Shown here piece by piece: positions 35,607-44,691 of a DNA stretch of 64,000 nt; positions within the stretch are counted from its first letter, which is position 1; each line of letters begins with the position of its first letter. The translations under genes were made by a program, and so were the position numbers. The stretch is from an uncultured Gammaproteobacteria bacterium (GTDB lineage Bacteria > Pseudomonadota > Gammaproteobacteria > Pseudomonadales > Azotimanducaceae): positions 1 through 64,000 of the forward strand of contig CAJWQG010000010.1 in the NCBI GenBank assembly GCA_913045175.1, in the 5' to 3' direction. The notes under the pieces were generated by a model. The model was not told the DNA's origin. It made no database searches and saw only the letters and a list, made by a program, of their open reading frames with translations.

Positions 35607-36920
35607 ATGAACCGATACCTATGCGCTCTTCTAATTTTGTCTCTTGCGGTCATCGCCAGGGCAAACGATGCACTAGAGAGGGCCTCCCAGCATGAAATAA
35701 AAGGTGAATTTGAGCTTGCCGTAGAAAGCTACGAGTTAGCTATCGATGAAATCACAAAACAATACGGTGAGTTCAGTATCCATCTGTTTGAGCCGTTGTT
35801 GGGTCAGGGACGAAGCCTGAACGCTCTGAATGAGCCAGATGAAGCTACCCAACTTCTACACCATGCGGTCCATATTCTGCGTCGAAATGAGGGCGTTTAT
35901 ACCCTGGGTCAACTCGAAGCCGTAGATGAATTAACCAAAATGGCGATGCAGGCAGATGAGCCACTGAAGGCAGACAGCCAACAAACCTTCTCACATTTCA
36001 TCAGCAAACGTTTCTATGGAGAAAGTAATCCGGAGCTATTACCTGCAGCGTATAGGTTAGTACATTGGCACATCGAAACCGGACAATTCACTAAAGCGTT
36101 GAATCTTATCAACAGAACAATCGAGAGTATGGAGGACCAGGATCTGGACAATGACCCCAGACTCATCGAAGCGCACTTGCTCGCCGATAAAGTCAGGCGT
36201 TTGCGAGGGACCTGTTGCTCTGAGAACAAGTTATCTGATGTCATTGAAATTCTTGAAGAGAATGCCGATCTCCCCATGGATGTAACCAATGAAGTATTTC
36301 TATCTCTGGCAGACGCTTACTTGATCAGTAAGAAACCCGAGGACGCCAGGGAATACTATGCCAAGGTCGATATTGCTGATAGCGACCCCATGCCCATCAT
36401 CATGAGTGCGATCCTGGACCCAACAAGGTACAACCACACTCAAATGTATAAGCCACAACAACACCCGTACGGAACCAGACTCGTGAGGATGTCTCGCGAA
36501 GAACAGCTTTCCGCCAGCGCGCAACCCCCACAGCAGTTTTTTGTGCCTTTGGATCATCACAAATATGATGTTCGAATCCTGGACTCATTGGAAACCATAA
36601 ACACCCGGGAAAAAACCAAAGCGCTTATTGGTAAGCCATTCCAGTTCTACTACGACCAGGTAAAAGAGCTTGTCCCCAGGGAATTCAGAGGTGATAACGC
36701 TTCAAAGGAGATCAAAATAACGCTTGATTTCACAGTAAAGAACGATGGAAGCTTAGAGGATATTGAAATAATTGAAACCAATGCACCGGTCAAACTAAAC
36801 AGACTAATGGAACAGGTGATGTCCAAAGTAATTTATCGGCCTGCTTTGACTAACGGAGTCCCAATTACCAAAAATCATGTCCGTGTTACTCAAATTTTCG
36901 TCAGCCGTGATGAAGCCTGA
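35607..36920 (+). CDS. exported TPR-like protein with TonB-C-like end, copy 1
   Basis: 437 residues with a signal peptide (residues 1-19, ending IARA/ND). Helical repeats (about 22-260) of TPR type follow. The last 80 residues alternate beta and helix like a TonB C-terminal domain: IKITLDFTVKNDGSLEDIEI, then VIYRPALTNGVPI and VTQIFVS. No membrane helix or Pro-rich arm is present, so it cannot act as a classic TonB. The next gene is a diverged paralogue 18 bp downstream. Confidence 0.72.
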   Translation: MNRYLCALLILSLAVIARANDALERASQHEIKGEFELAVESYELAIDEITKQYGEFSIHLFEPLLGQGRSLNALNEPDEATQLLHHAVHILRRNEGVYTLGQLEAVDELTKMAMQADEPLKADSQQTFSHFISKRFYGESNPELLPAAYRLVHWHIETGQFTKALNLINRTIESMEDQDLDNDPRLIEAHLLADKVRRLRGTCCSENKLSDVIEILEENADLPMDVTNEVFLSLADAYLISKKPEDAREYYAKVDIADSDPMPIIMSAILDPTRYNHTQMYKPQQHPYGTRLVRMSREEQLSASAQPPQQFFVPLDHHKYDVRILDSLETINTREKTKALIGKPFQFYYDQVKELVPREFRGDNASKEIKITLDFTVKNDGSLEDIEIIETNAPVKLNRLMEQVMSKVIYRPALTNGVPITKNHVRVTQIFVSRDEA

Positions 36921-36938
36921 CCCGAGCGCAGCGCCACC

Positions 36939-38288
36939 ATGGTAAGAGGTATCCTTACGCTGCTCCTACTATCCCAGCTTGCAACTGCCGCGGCTGACGA
37001 GGACATTTTTGATTTCTACTTCCACTCACTCTCCTTACCCGCGTCATCACAAGACGACTTCCAGCAATTAAGCCAACTCCTGGGGTACACAACGCTCGAA
37101 GACGCGATTGTATTGTGTGAACAGATCATCGAAGACAATTCGGGTCTCCAGGAAACAAACCCAGCGCTCTACGGAAAGCTGTTAGCTAATCTCGGCATGA
37201 TTCTCAATTTTGGCGAATACTATGAGAATTCAATTGAGGCCCTGGACAATTCGATGATGTATCTGGATCGCTCCGTTCCTCAGTTCAGTCCCCAGCTAAT
37301 TAACGTCATTATGGCTAAAGCTTCCTCGCTTATAAGTCTGGGTAAATTTGAAGAGGCGAAGCAGGAACTAAGGCGTGCCCAACACATTACCCATCGTGAT
37401 GACGGCGTGTACAGTGCGACCCAACTACCCATTATTGAGAAACTCTTTAGGGTAAGTTATCAGGGAGGTGAGTATCTCGACGCAGACAGGCAGCAATTCT
37501 TTGCGCTGCGCGTGAGCGAGAGAGCCTATGGTTACGACAGCGAAGATCTTCTGCCAACACTGATTAGACTCGGTAGGTACTTTGCAGACCGCGGAGCCTT
37601 GACCCCACAATTCGGAGACAACGACCTGCGCTACTTACGCGAATCGTTGTTTCGACGGTCGCTGGAGTTGTATGAACGCGCCGTCAAAATTATTGAAGTT
37701 AATTATGGTCCCAATGACCCTCGGCTGGTTGAGCCTCTCCAGGGGTTATCTCGTACCCGACTCATGCAGCGTACCAACAATAAATCCGAAGAGGCTCTCG
37801 AGCGCGCACTATATGTCATCGAGAGCAACCCGACGACTGACCTCCCCGATCGGATCGACGCCATCATCAGACTGGGAGATCTATATACCCTGACATCGGA
37901 TTCAAGAGCAGGAGATCTCTACCTGCGCGCGTGGAATCTTATGCACGAGAATGCTGACTACAACTGGCTGAAAGTGCAGGCTTTTGGCACTCCTACCAGG
38001 CTATATCCCAGAGCCCAAAGTATCGTATATCTTGACCGTCGACCCAACTCAGCTGACGGGGATTCAGAACTGTTTATCGATGCAGAATATACCGTAAAGG
38101 TCGACGGACGGGTCGGTGACGTTAAGCTCCTTGGAAAAAACGTCCCTAACGATCAAGTACGTCGTCTGCGTTCTCAGCTGGCGGCGTCGCGCTTCCGCCC
38201 AAGAATTGTGCAAGGAGAACTGGTTGAAACCAAGAACCTCATCATTCACCAGAGGTTTCGTGTCGCTGGACACATAGAAAAGAAATAG
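36939..38288 (+). CDS. exported TPR-like protein with TonB-C-like end, copy 2
   Basis: 449 residues with a signal peptide (residues 1-18). It has the same architecture as the preceding gene: helical repeats including the matching RRAQHITHRDDGVYSATQL block (RRNEGVYTLGQL in the neighbour) and a C-terminal segment (FIDAEYTVKVDGRVGDVKLLG ... SRFRPRIVQGELV). Tandem duplication is the likely origin. Function unknown. Confidence 0.72.
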   Translation: MVRGILTLLLLSQLATAAADEDIFDFYFHSLSLPASSQDDFQQLSQLLGYTTLEDAIVLCEQIIEDNSGLQETNPALYGKLLANLGMILNFGEYYENSIEALDNSMMYLDRSVPQFSPQLINVIMAKASSLISLGKFEEAKQELRRAQHITHRDDGVYSATQLPIIEKLFRVSYQGGEYLDADRQQFFALRVSERAYGYDSEDLLPTLIRLGRYFADRGALTPQFGDNDLRYLRESLFRRSLELYERAVKIIEVNYGPNDPRLVEPLQGLSRTRLMQRTNNKSEEALERALYVIESNPTTDLPDRIDAIIRLGDLYTLTSDSRAGDLYLRAWNLMHENADYNWLKVQAFGTPTRLYPRAQSIVYLDRRPNSADGDSELFIDAEYTVKVDGRVGDVKLLGKNVPNDQVRRLRSQLAASRFRPRIVQGELVETKNLIIHQRFRVAGHIEKK

Positions 38289-38290
38289 CG

Positions 38291-38941
38291 CTAGCTGTCG
38301 CCGACGATAAACTCGCGCAACTGATTGGCCAGCCCCTTACAAGCTGCATTTCCCGGCCGGGCGATAATGGGAATCGGAATAACAACACCCGCAATATAGG
38401 AAGTCCCCGACGCACCTGCACTGATCTGCCCTGCAGTCGTTAATTTGTCCAAATCCCAAATAGAGGCCTCATAGGAAGCATCCTGCTCCCAGTAACTCAT
38501 ACCAAAACAACCGCCACCAAAGGTCGATAGCGTGCAGCTCATAGAGCCTCCTTTGTCGGTAGTAACCGTATCTCCCTCTATCCAGGCAAGATATTTTACT
38601 TTCGCTTCATCAATTCGATCTCGCACCCCGGGTTCTGCAAACAATTTACCCAGATCCTCCGCGCTCGTAGGCGCAGTACGCGGCTCAAACCAGGGATATA
38701 GATCATCCTTGAACTCATCCTGAGGGATCAGTTTGATTGCGCTGCTTCCCGATGACAGCTCATCGACAATACAATCCGTAAAACTCGCTTCAGTTTCCCG
38801 ATCGTTGTAGCTTGCCTTGCCCAGGATAACTATTGCCTCGTCGGTCTCTATTCCTGTCACTGCCTCACGAGACTGTTCAATTCGTGATGAAACACAACCG
38901 CTCAGAACCAGACTGAGTAACACAATGAGTTTTCTGTTCAT
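38291..38941 (-). CDS. predicted lipoprotein of unknown function
   Basis: 216 residues; lipobox LSGC at about residues 13-16. The mature part contains four further Cys residues that might form disulfides. Its ATG overlaps the stop of the upstream lipoprotein gene (ATGA). It is convergent with the TPR pair and divergent as a unit from the big operon at 39996. Confidence 0.72.
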   Translation of the reverse strand: MNRKLIVLLSLVLSGCVSSRIEQSREAVTGIETDEAIVILGKASYNDRETEASFTDCIVDELSSGSSAIKLIPQDEFKDDLYPWFEPRTAPTSAEDLGKLFAEPGVRDRIDEAKVKYLAWIEGDTVTTDKGGSMSCTLSTFGGGCFGMSYWEQDASYEASIWDLDKLTTAGQISAGASGTSYIAGVVIPIPIIARPGNAACKGLANQLREFIVGDS

Positions 38942-39711
38942 CGATCCATTTCCCCTGTGTTTTCGGCCTCGGATTCCGGCGACTCGCTTCCATCGCTGCC
39001 GGACAGTTCTCTGTTAGACATCTCCTTGTTCGACAACAGGGTAGCAATCCTGGGTGTCACTTCAGTCGCGATCCTGGCCCCGCCATCCCTAATTGCAAGC
39101 ATTGTGGCCTCTCCGACGGCTTTGCCAGCTCCGAACAATTCCCCTTCTGCTTTGCCATATCCAACAATCTTCCAGTTTCCGAGGTCATTGCCCTCATTAT
39201 CCACCAGTGTGATCTGATACTCGATGGAGGCCTCATAGAAGGTCAAGGTTGAAATGGCAGGTACAAGGAATCCGTATTTCACTATTTTGGGAACCAGTAC
39301 CGCATCGAACGTCCCTTGCTGCTCCACGGGCAATTCCCGAGCGTTAACTTCTGTGACATCAGTAAAAAGTGCATTGACCAGGTTTCGAAAGAACTTAAGG
39401 TTCTGACTGCCAAAATCAATCTCATAGGTCCCGGACTCAGGCATCGTCTCCTTGTGCTCGAATGACTTAAATTCATCCGAGTAATAGACACCCACGTTAG
39501 CGGGAACCCTTTCCACAAGCGGGGTCGGCAGAGTTCCGGTCACCGTGACAGTTTTGGTACAGGCAGCCTGTAACAAAATCAAAGCAACGGCGGTAAAGAT
39601 TAATGACAAATTCCTGGTTTTTGGCTTATACACTTTGAGCTTATGCGCGGATCCCAAAGATTTAGTCCTCTGGTAGTACCGATAGTTCAAGAACACTTCT
39701 CCATTTCCCAT
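38938..39711 (-). CDS. predicted lipoprotein of unknown function, partner of 38291
   Basis: The 257-residue frame places a lipobox (LLQAAC) near residue 50, too far from the first Met for a normal leader. A GTG (MYKPKTRNL...) about 27 residues in is a better start, giving a leader of usual length. The mature part resembles secreted small-ligand or assembly-type lipoproteins but matches nothing I recognise. It ends in an acidic Ser/Glu tail. Confidence 0.68.
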   Translation of the reverse strand: MGNGEVFLNYRYYQRTKSLGSAHKLKVYKPKTRNLSLIFTAVALILLQAACTKTVTVTGTLPTPLVERVPANVGVYYSDEFKSFEHKETMPESGTYEIDFGSQNLKFFRNLVNALFTDVTEVNARELPVEQQGTFDAVLVPKIVKYGFLVPAISTLTFYEASIEYQITLVDNEGNDLGNWKIVGYGKAEGELFGAGKAVGEATMLAIRDGGARIATEVTPRIATLLSNKEMSNRELSGSDGSESPESEAENTGEMDR

Positions 39712-39995
39712 CGAACCCCGTCTAAAATTCTAGCCGGACCCACATACTACTCGCGCCGCAGCTTGATTCCTATACTTTGAGAAAAGCAATTATTGGCCAG
39801 AACTATCAAATTGAACGATTACCTAGGAAAACCGGTCAAACTTTGTAAGCCGATTGTAACGATGCGGTCCAAACCGAGTCCGGTTTGATAGCAGTAAGCG
39901 CATAAATAGTGGTATACGTATGGATGGATATATTCAGTTAAACTTCAGCTTCGGTTTGCAACAATCCAAATAGACAAAAAAAGCGTACAGAAAAG
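39712..39995. promoter_or_regulatory. divergent intergenic region with a palindrome
   Basis: 284 bp between the lipoprotein pair and the nine-gene operon. CAAACCG-AGTC-CGGTTTG at 39870-39887 is a perfect 7-bp inverted repeat, and a related ACCGGTCAAA lies 35 bp earlier. Either could be an operator for the operon. A TATATT at about 39931 could be a -10 box. Confidence 0.35.
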
Positions 39996-41231
39996 ATGAA
40001 TAGATTAATTATCGCAGGCATTGGCACAACCGGGTTGCTGTTGCTGTATGCATGCGGATCGAAACCGCCGGGGCCACCCCCACCACCAACCTCTATGCCA
40101 CCGTCATTGCCCAGCCCGTCGTCGATACCGAGTCCACCGTCATTGCCGAGTCCTCCGTCAATGCCCAGCCCACCATCGCTGCCGAGTCCTGGTGGTCAAC
40201 CCTCACCTCCCTCCGGCCCCGACATATCGATGCCAAAACCAAGCTCACCAGGGGGTGAAAGCGGCGATAAAGGCGAACAACAGAAACAAGCAGGCAAAGA
40301 CCTTCAAGAGGCTGGAGCAAAGGTCGCCGAGGCTGGGAAACAGCTGGGAGACGGCGCACAGGACCCTTTGATTCCCGATAGTGAATCACCGTCCAATTCC
40401 GACGACATCGTATTTGCAGATCAAGACGCCGCTCCTGGGCCGCAGTCTTCCGACCAGGCAAATGATCCTCTCGCCGAAGAAATCATGAAGGCTCAAAAGG
40501 CACTGGAAGAAGCAGGAATTGCCATACAAACCGCCGGTGTTACGCTGGAAAGTACCACTACTGATGATGAAATGGCCGCCGCTGAAGCGGACCTTGCCAA
40601 TGCTCGCGTTGCAGTAATTGTCGCGGGCCAGGATTTAGCTGATTTGAAAGACATACTGCCCGAAGGTGACTCCGATATCGGCCAGGTCATTTCAGAAACT
40701 GAAGACGCCTTAAACGAAGCTAATGTAGCGATCGTGGTCGCCACACAGACCATTCTGCCAGGACTACCTGAAATGGCAGGCATGCCGGAGGGTAATGAAG
40801 AAGGCGACGGATCACCTGGCAAAAAAGGCGGTCGAACCGGAGAACTGGACGAAGAGCTTGAAGAGTCACTTGTCATCTTTGACGAGACGATCCTTGATGC
40901 AAGACGAGTATTAACCGACACGGCGCCGCCACCATCCCGTACATCAACTTCGTCCGGAAGAGTGGTGATTCCAGGCGTAGAAGCTGTTGAGGAAGGGATC
41001 CCCGGCGAGGAAACCGGTCCAGACCTGTTGCAAACCGGCGTTTCCCCCTCTGAACCTGAAAAACCCGAGGATATAAACATTGCTACAGCCGCGATACCTG
41101 ACGATATACCAGATCCCCAGGGAGATGACATTGTGGCCAAACAATTGAGAGAAGCGGCGATAGCCGAAGAAGATCCTGAACTGAAGGAAAAACTATGGGA
41201 AGAATACCGTCGATACAAGGCTGGTATATAG
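39996..41231 (+). CDS. Pro-rich lipoprotein, first gene of the envelope operon
   Basis: 411 residues; lipobox LLYAC at residues 16-20. Just after the lipid anchor a Pro/Ser repeat of period five (SPPSL/M/I-P) spans about residues 34-65, likely an extended spacer. The remainder is acidic and Ala/Glu-rich with helical stretches (AGKDLQEAGAKVAEAGKQL; ALEEAGIAIQTAGVTLE) that resemble each other. No enzyme motif. It probably reaches from the outer membrane into the periplasm. The next gene follows by eight bases. Confidence 0.75.
   Translation: MNRLIIAGIGTTGLLLLYACGSKPPGPPPPPTSMPPSLPSPSSIPSPPSLPSPPSMPSPPSLPSPGGQPSPPSGPDISMPKPSSPGGESGDKGEQQKQAGKDLQEAGAKVAEAGKQLGDGAQDPLIPDSESPSNSDDIVFADQDAAPGPQSSDQANDPLAEEIMKAQKALEEAGIAIQTAGVTLESTTTDDEMAAAEADLANARVAVIVAGQDLADLKDILPEGDSDIGQVISETEDALNEANVAIVVATQTILPGLPEMAGMPEGNEEGDGSPGKKGGRTGELDEELEESLVIFDETILDARRVLTDTAPPPSRTSTSSGRVVIPGVEAVEEGIPGEETGPDLLQTGVSPSEPEKPEDINIATAAIPDDIPDPQGDDIVAKQLREAAIAEEDPELKEKLWEEYRRYKAGI
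40095..40190 (+). repeat. 15-bp tandem repeat coding Pro-Ser spacer
   Basis: About six imperfect units of the 15-base pattern encoding P-S-(L/I/M)-P-S or close variants, in frame within the lipoprotein gene. Such tracts change length by slippage, which would alter spacer reach without breaking the frame. Confidence 0.7.
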
Positions 41232-41239
41232 GAGGACGC

Positions 41240-42418
41240 ATGAAAACACTACGCATCTTTCCCGCCTTTCTCCTTAGCCTGATTTTACTGCAGGGATGTA
41301 CGTCAACGAGGGTCATCACTGCTAACTCAACTCCGGCTATTCAGGCCCAGGACACCCTACCTAGCAGTCTACTGATGGATATAGGTATTACGCCCTTTGA
41401 CCCAAACATACCCGAAGCGGAAGAGGATCTTGAGAAAGGATTCATCATTCCAGATGTACGAAGAGCAGAGTCCGGCTACATGGCGTACCATCTGAAAGAC
41501 ACCCTGGAGCTCACAGGTAACTGGGGTGCCGTTCGTGTCACCCCAACGTTGACCAACACAGTGGACCTCCAGGTTATGGGACAGATCCTGCTATCTGACG
41601 GCGAGCAATTGGACGCTCGCATCTGGGTGATCGACTCTACCGGTCGAACCTGGCTAAACAAATCCTATAAGGATACTGCAAGCAAATTCTCCTACGAGGC
41701 GATCAAAGAAGATCCATTTCAGGACCTCTACAACGACATTGCCAACGATATACTAATGGCGAGAAACAGGATGTCCGCGGCAGAAATCAATAACATTCGC
41801 CAGGTATCAGAATTGAAGTTTGCCAAAAGTCTTTCACCTGATGCATTCGACAGATACCTGGTTGAAGACAATGGAAGGGTACAAATCGCCCAGCTTCCTG
41901 CCGCCGATGACGTCATGCTAACCCGTGTAGAAAACATCAAAGAACGTGAATATCTGTTCGTGGACACCATGGACGACTACTACGGTCGCTTCTACACGGA
42001 CATGCGCGCGTCATACGATGAGTGGCGCCTATCTACCTATCAGGAAGCTATCCTCCTTCGGGAGTTGCAGAAACAGTCTCGCAACAGATTAATCGGTGGC
42101 GCTGCGCTAGTCGCTGCCGGAATATACGCGGGTAGCGAAAGCTCCACCTATGCCGAAACACTAGCGTCAGCAGGTGTGGTATCCGGCGGGGTCGCCGCGA
42201 TTAAAAGCGGGCTCAACCGGCGCAAAGATGCTGAGATACATGCGCAATCCTTACGTGAGCTAGGGCAGTCCCTTGGAGGGGAGATAACTCCCTATGTCCT
42301 TGAAATAGAAGGTAAAACAATCGAACTTAGCGGGACAGCGTCCTCACAGTATACGCAGTGGCGCGACTTGCTGAGACAAATTTATACTGAAGAAACAGGT
42401 CTACCGGTAGAACAATAA
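41240..42418 (+). CDS. predicted lipoprotein, second gene of the envelope operon
   Basis: 392 residues from the ATG at 41240, preceded by an AGGAGG site. Lipobox LLQGC near residue 20. The N-terminal half (GITPFDPNIPE, RRAESGYMAYHLKDTLELTGNWGAVRV, VMGQILLSDGEQL) is reminiscent of assembly lipoproteins that process ligands on the outer membrane inner leaflet. A short hydrophobic stretch (GGAALVAAGIYAGSES) lies near residue 285. Function unknown. Confidence 0.75.
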   Translation: MKTLRIFPAFLLSLILLQGCTSTRVITANSTPAIQAQDTLPSSLLMDIGITPFDPNIPEAEEDLEKGFIIPDVRRAESGYMAYHLKDTLELTGNWGAVRVTPTLTNTVDLQVMGQILLSDGEQLDARIWVIDSTGRTWLNKSYKDTASKFSYEAIKEDPFQDLYNDIANDILMARNRMSAAEINNIRQVSELKFAKSLSPDAFDRYLVEDNGRVQIAQLPAADDVMLTRVENIKEREYLFVDTMDDYYGRFYTDMRASYDEWRLSTYQEAILLRELQKQSRNRLIGGAALVAAGIYAGSESSTYAETLASAGVVSGGVAAIKSGLNRRKDAEIHAQSLRELGQSLGGEITPYVLEIEGKTIELSGTASSQYTQWRDLLRQIYTEETGLPVEQ

Positions 42419-42438
42419 GAACTGCCGATAGTTGTGAC

Positions 42439-44688
42439 ATGGCTCACCAAAAGGAAGGACAGGACTTTTCGAGATTTACGCTGCTTGACTGCATCAGCGA
42501 ACGCGAAGTTGTAGATGCCTGGCAGGCCCTGGACCGAGAACTAAACGAACGGGTTTATCTCAAGCTATACAAGAATCCGATCTCTTCGGAGAACCTGGCT
42601 GAGATTCAGACCTATATTGCAAAAAGCAAAGGTCTGATTCACCAGAATATCGTACGCACTTTCGAGGCGGGCGAGGAAGATGGTGTTTCTTACATCAGTC
42701 AACAGTACGTCAAGAACACCGGACCGTTAGAGCTGGAAGGGAAATCATTTTCAGAATGCTGGCCTATGGTGAATACACTAATCGATACACTGGCATTCAC
42801 CCATTCCCTCGGTCTTGCGCATGGCAACCTAAGTCCCGGGAGCTTGATACAAGATGAAACCGGGAACCTTCGTATCACCGGATTTGGTATTCGACTCGAT
42901 GATGACAAGTATCCCGCTTACCAAAGTCCCAACTCCGATGACGTGATTGACCCAGCTGACGATGTTTACGCCCTTGGCGCTCTCGTCCATAGAATTCTCA
43001 CTGGTCAGGAATTGATACCAGGTTCACCGGATACAGGTTCATTACCTGCCGACGTCCAGGCAGTAATTCTTGGCATGGTCGAAATCTCCGATTACGACAG
43101 AACCAGAGATCTTGATCACGTTCGCGAAGTACTTTCTCGCTACGCCGACTCCATCAATCCTGACTCCTCACTCATAGCGGACAACTCTTTTGCCAAACCA
43201 AATGAATTACCGCAGGTTCAACCGGAACAAGCCGTCCACCACAACGTTCGTGAACGCAGACAAATTCCAACAAGTGTGGCTCTTATCGGCCTGATTATTA
43301 TCATTGGTCTGGCTGGGTTCGTGTTCATATATCTACCCGGCAATCAGACCGTGGAGCTGGAAGCTCCTGTCGGGACTATAGTAGAACCACAAGCCAAGCA
43401 AACACTGACCGAAGAACAACCCAAGATCGAAGAACTTGCGCCGATGGAAATCGCCCAGATTGAGTTCGCAAAAGAAGAAGGTAAATCTACCGCCAGTCAG
43501 GTAATTCGCCTTCAGGTAGAGTTGGAAGATCTTGGCGTTGTGCTCTGGGCAAAAGAGCAGTTCGATGCTCTGACCAACCAGGCAATTTCCGGTGATGATC
43601 TATATAGAGAAGAGCAGTACCGAGAGGCACTGGCTGTCTATGAACAAACAATCGAGGAATTAGAGCAACTAGTCAATTCCGCCGAAGAAATTCTTGCCAA
43701 CAACATCGAATCGGGAGACACCGCCCTGGCCCAAGGTGATGCGGATCAAGCACTCACCGCCTTTATTGTAGCTACAGCTATCGATCGGGAAGACCAGTCT
43801 CTAAAAGACAAACTTGATCGCGCGGAAAATTTGCGGCTTGTCCTCGCCAGCATGAAGTCAGGTGAGGCTGCAGAAAAAAATGGCGAGTTCGATGCTGCAC
43901 TAACTCATTTTACGAAAGCGAGAGACCTGGATTCCCTTTGGACGCCCGCACAGCAAGGAATAGTGCGCTTAGAAGGACTTATCCGACAACGTCGGTTCGA
44001 AGACGCCATGTCGAGCGCGTTTTCCGCATTGGCGCGCAAAGATTACGAACAATCAAGAACAGCTTTTAACGAAGCAGCGACAATAGTTCCGAACTCGACG
44101 GAGCCGGAGGATGGCATCCTGCAAATCGATCTTGCAGTGAGAATGGATGAGATCGATACACTGAAGGAAGCAGCAGACAGGCACGTCAATGAAGAAAGCT
44201 GGGCAGAAGCAATCGAACAGTTCGAGGCCGTATTGGCGCTTGATGATTCTCTGATCTTCGCACGCGACGGATTAGCCATCGCAAAAGAGAGACTGGACCT
44301 GGAAAACCGATTGAAGCGATTTATGAATGACCCCACTATCATGAAAGACGATAGTGAATTGAATAGCGCCAGACGCGCAGTCGTCGATGCGAGCAGAGTG
44401 GCCAGGCAAAGTCCCAATACCGCGAAACAGATGAATTCCCTTTCGAGACTAATCTCTGTTGCAAGAATTCCAATCAGTGTTGTCATCACATCAGACGGTC
44501 GTACCGACGTAACGGTCTACCAGGTTAGACATCTGGGCAGGATCGACTCGACCGATATGCAGCTCTACCCTGGCACTTATACCATCGTGGGCAAGCGTTC
44601 TGGTTACCGTGACGTACAACATACTTTGCGCCTGATGGCAGGTACCACGCTGGATCCTATCAACATCAAATGTGTAGAAAAGATCTAG
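42439..44688 (+). CDS. membrane pseudokinase with periplasmic helical repeats
   Basis: 749 residues. Residues 1-265 form a Ser/Thr-kinase-like domain: the Lys of the ATP site may be K42 (RVYLKLY), but the catalytic loop reads H128-G-N-L-S instead of HRD, and the magnesium motif reads G148-F-G instead of DFG. The domain is thus predicted to be inactive. One membrane helix (about 279-300) follows, then coiled and TPR-like helices (about 350-640), and a C-terminal beta segment like a PEGA domain (TVYQVRHLG ... LYPGTYTIVGKRSGYRDV). The cytosolic domain may act as a scaffold. The gene is 20 bp after the lipoprotein and four bases from the next gene. Confidence 0.8.
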   Translation: MAHQKEGQDFSRFTLLDCISEREVVDAWQALDRELNERVYLKLYKNPISSENLAEIQTYIAKSKGLIHQNIVRTFEAGEEDGVSYISQQYVKNTGPLELEGKSFSECWPMVNTLIDTLAFTHSLGLAHGNLSPGSLIQDETGNLRITGFGIRLDDDKYPAYQSPNSDDVIDPADDVYALGALVHRILTGQELIPGSPDTGSLPADVQAVILGMVEISDYDRTRDLDHVREVLSRYADSINPDSSLIADNSFAKPNELPQVQPEQAVHHNVRERRQIPTSVALIGLIIIIGLAGFVFIYLPGNQTVELEAPVGTIVEPQAKQTLTEEQPKIEELAPMEIAQIEFAKEEGKSTASQVIRLQVELEDLGVVLWAKEQFDALTNQAISGDDLYREEQYREALAVYEQTIEELEQLVNSAEEILANNIESGDTALAQGDADQALTAFIVATAIDREDQSLKDKLDRAENLRLVLASMKSGEAAEKNGEFDAALTHFTKARDLDSLWTPAQQGIVRLEGLIRQRRFEDAMSSAFSALARKDYEQSRTAFNEAATIVPNSTEPEDGILQIDLAVRMDEIDTLKEAADRHVNEESWAEAIEQFEAVLALDDSLIFARDGLAIAKERLDLENRLKRFMNDPTIMKDDSELNSARRAVVDASRVARQSPNTAKQMNSLSRLISVARIPISVVITSDGRTDVTVYQVRHLGRIDSTDMQLYPGTYTIVGKRSGYRDVQHTLRLMAGTTLDPINIKCVEKI

Positions 44689-44691
44689 ATC

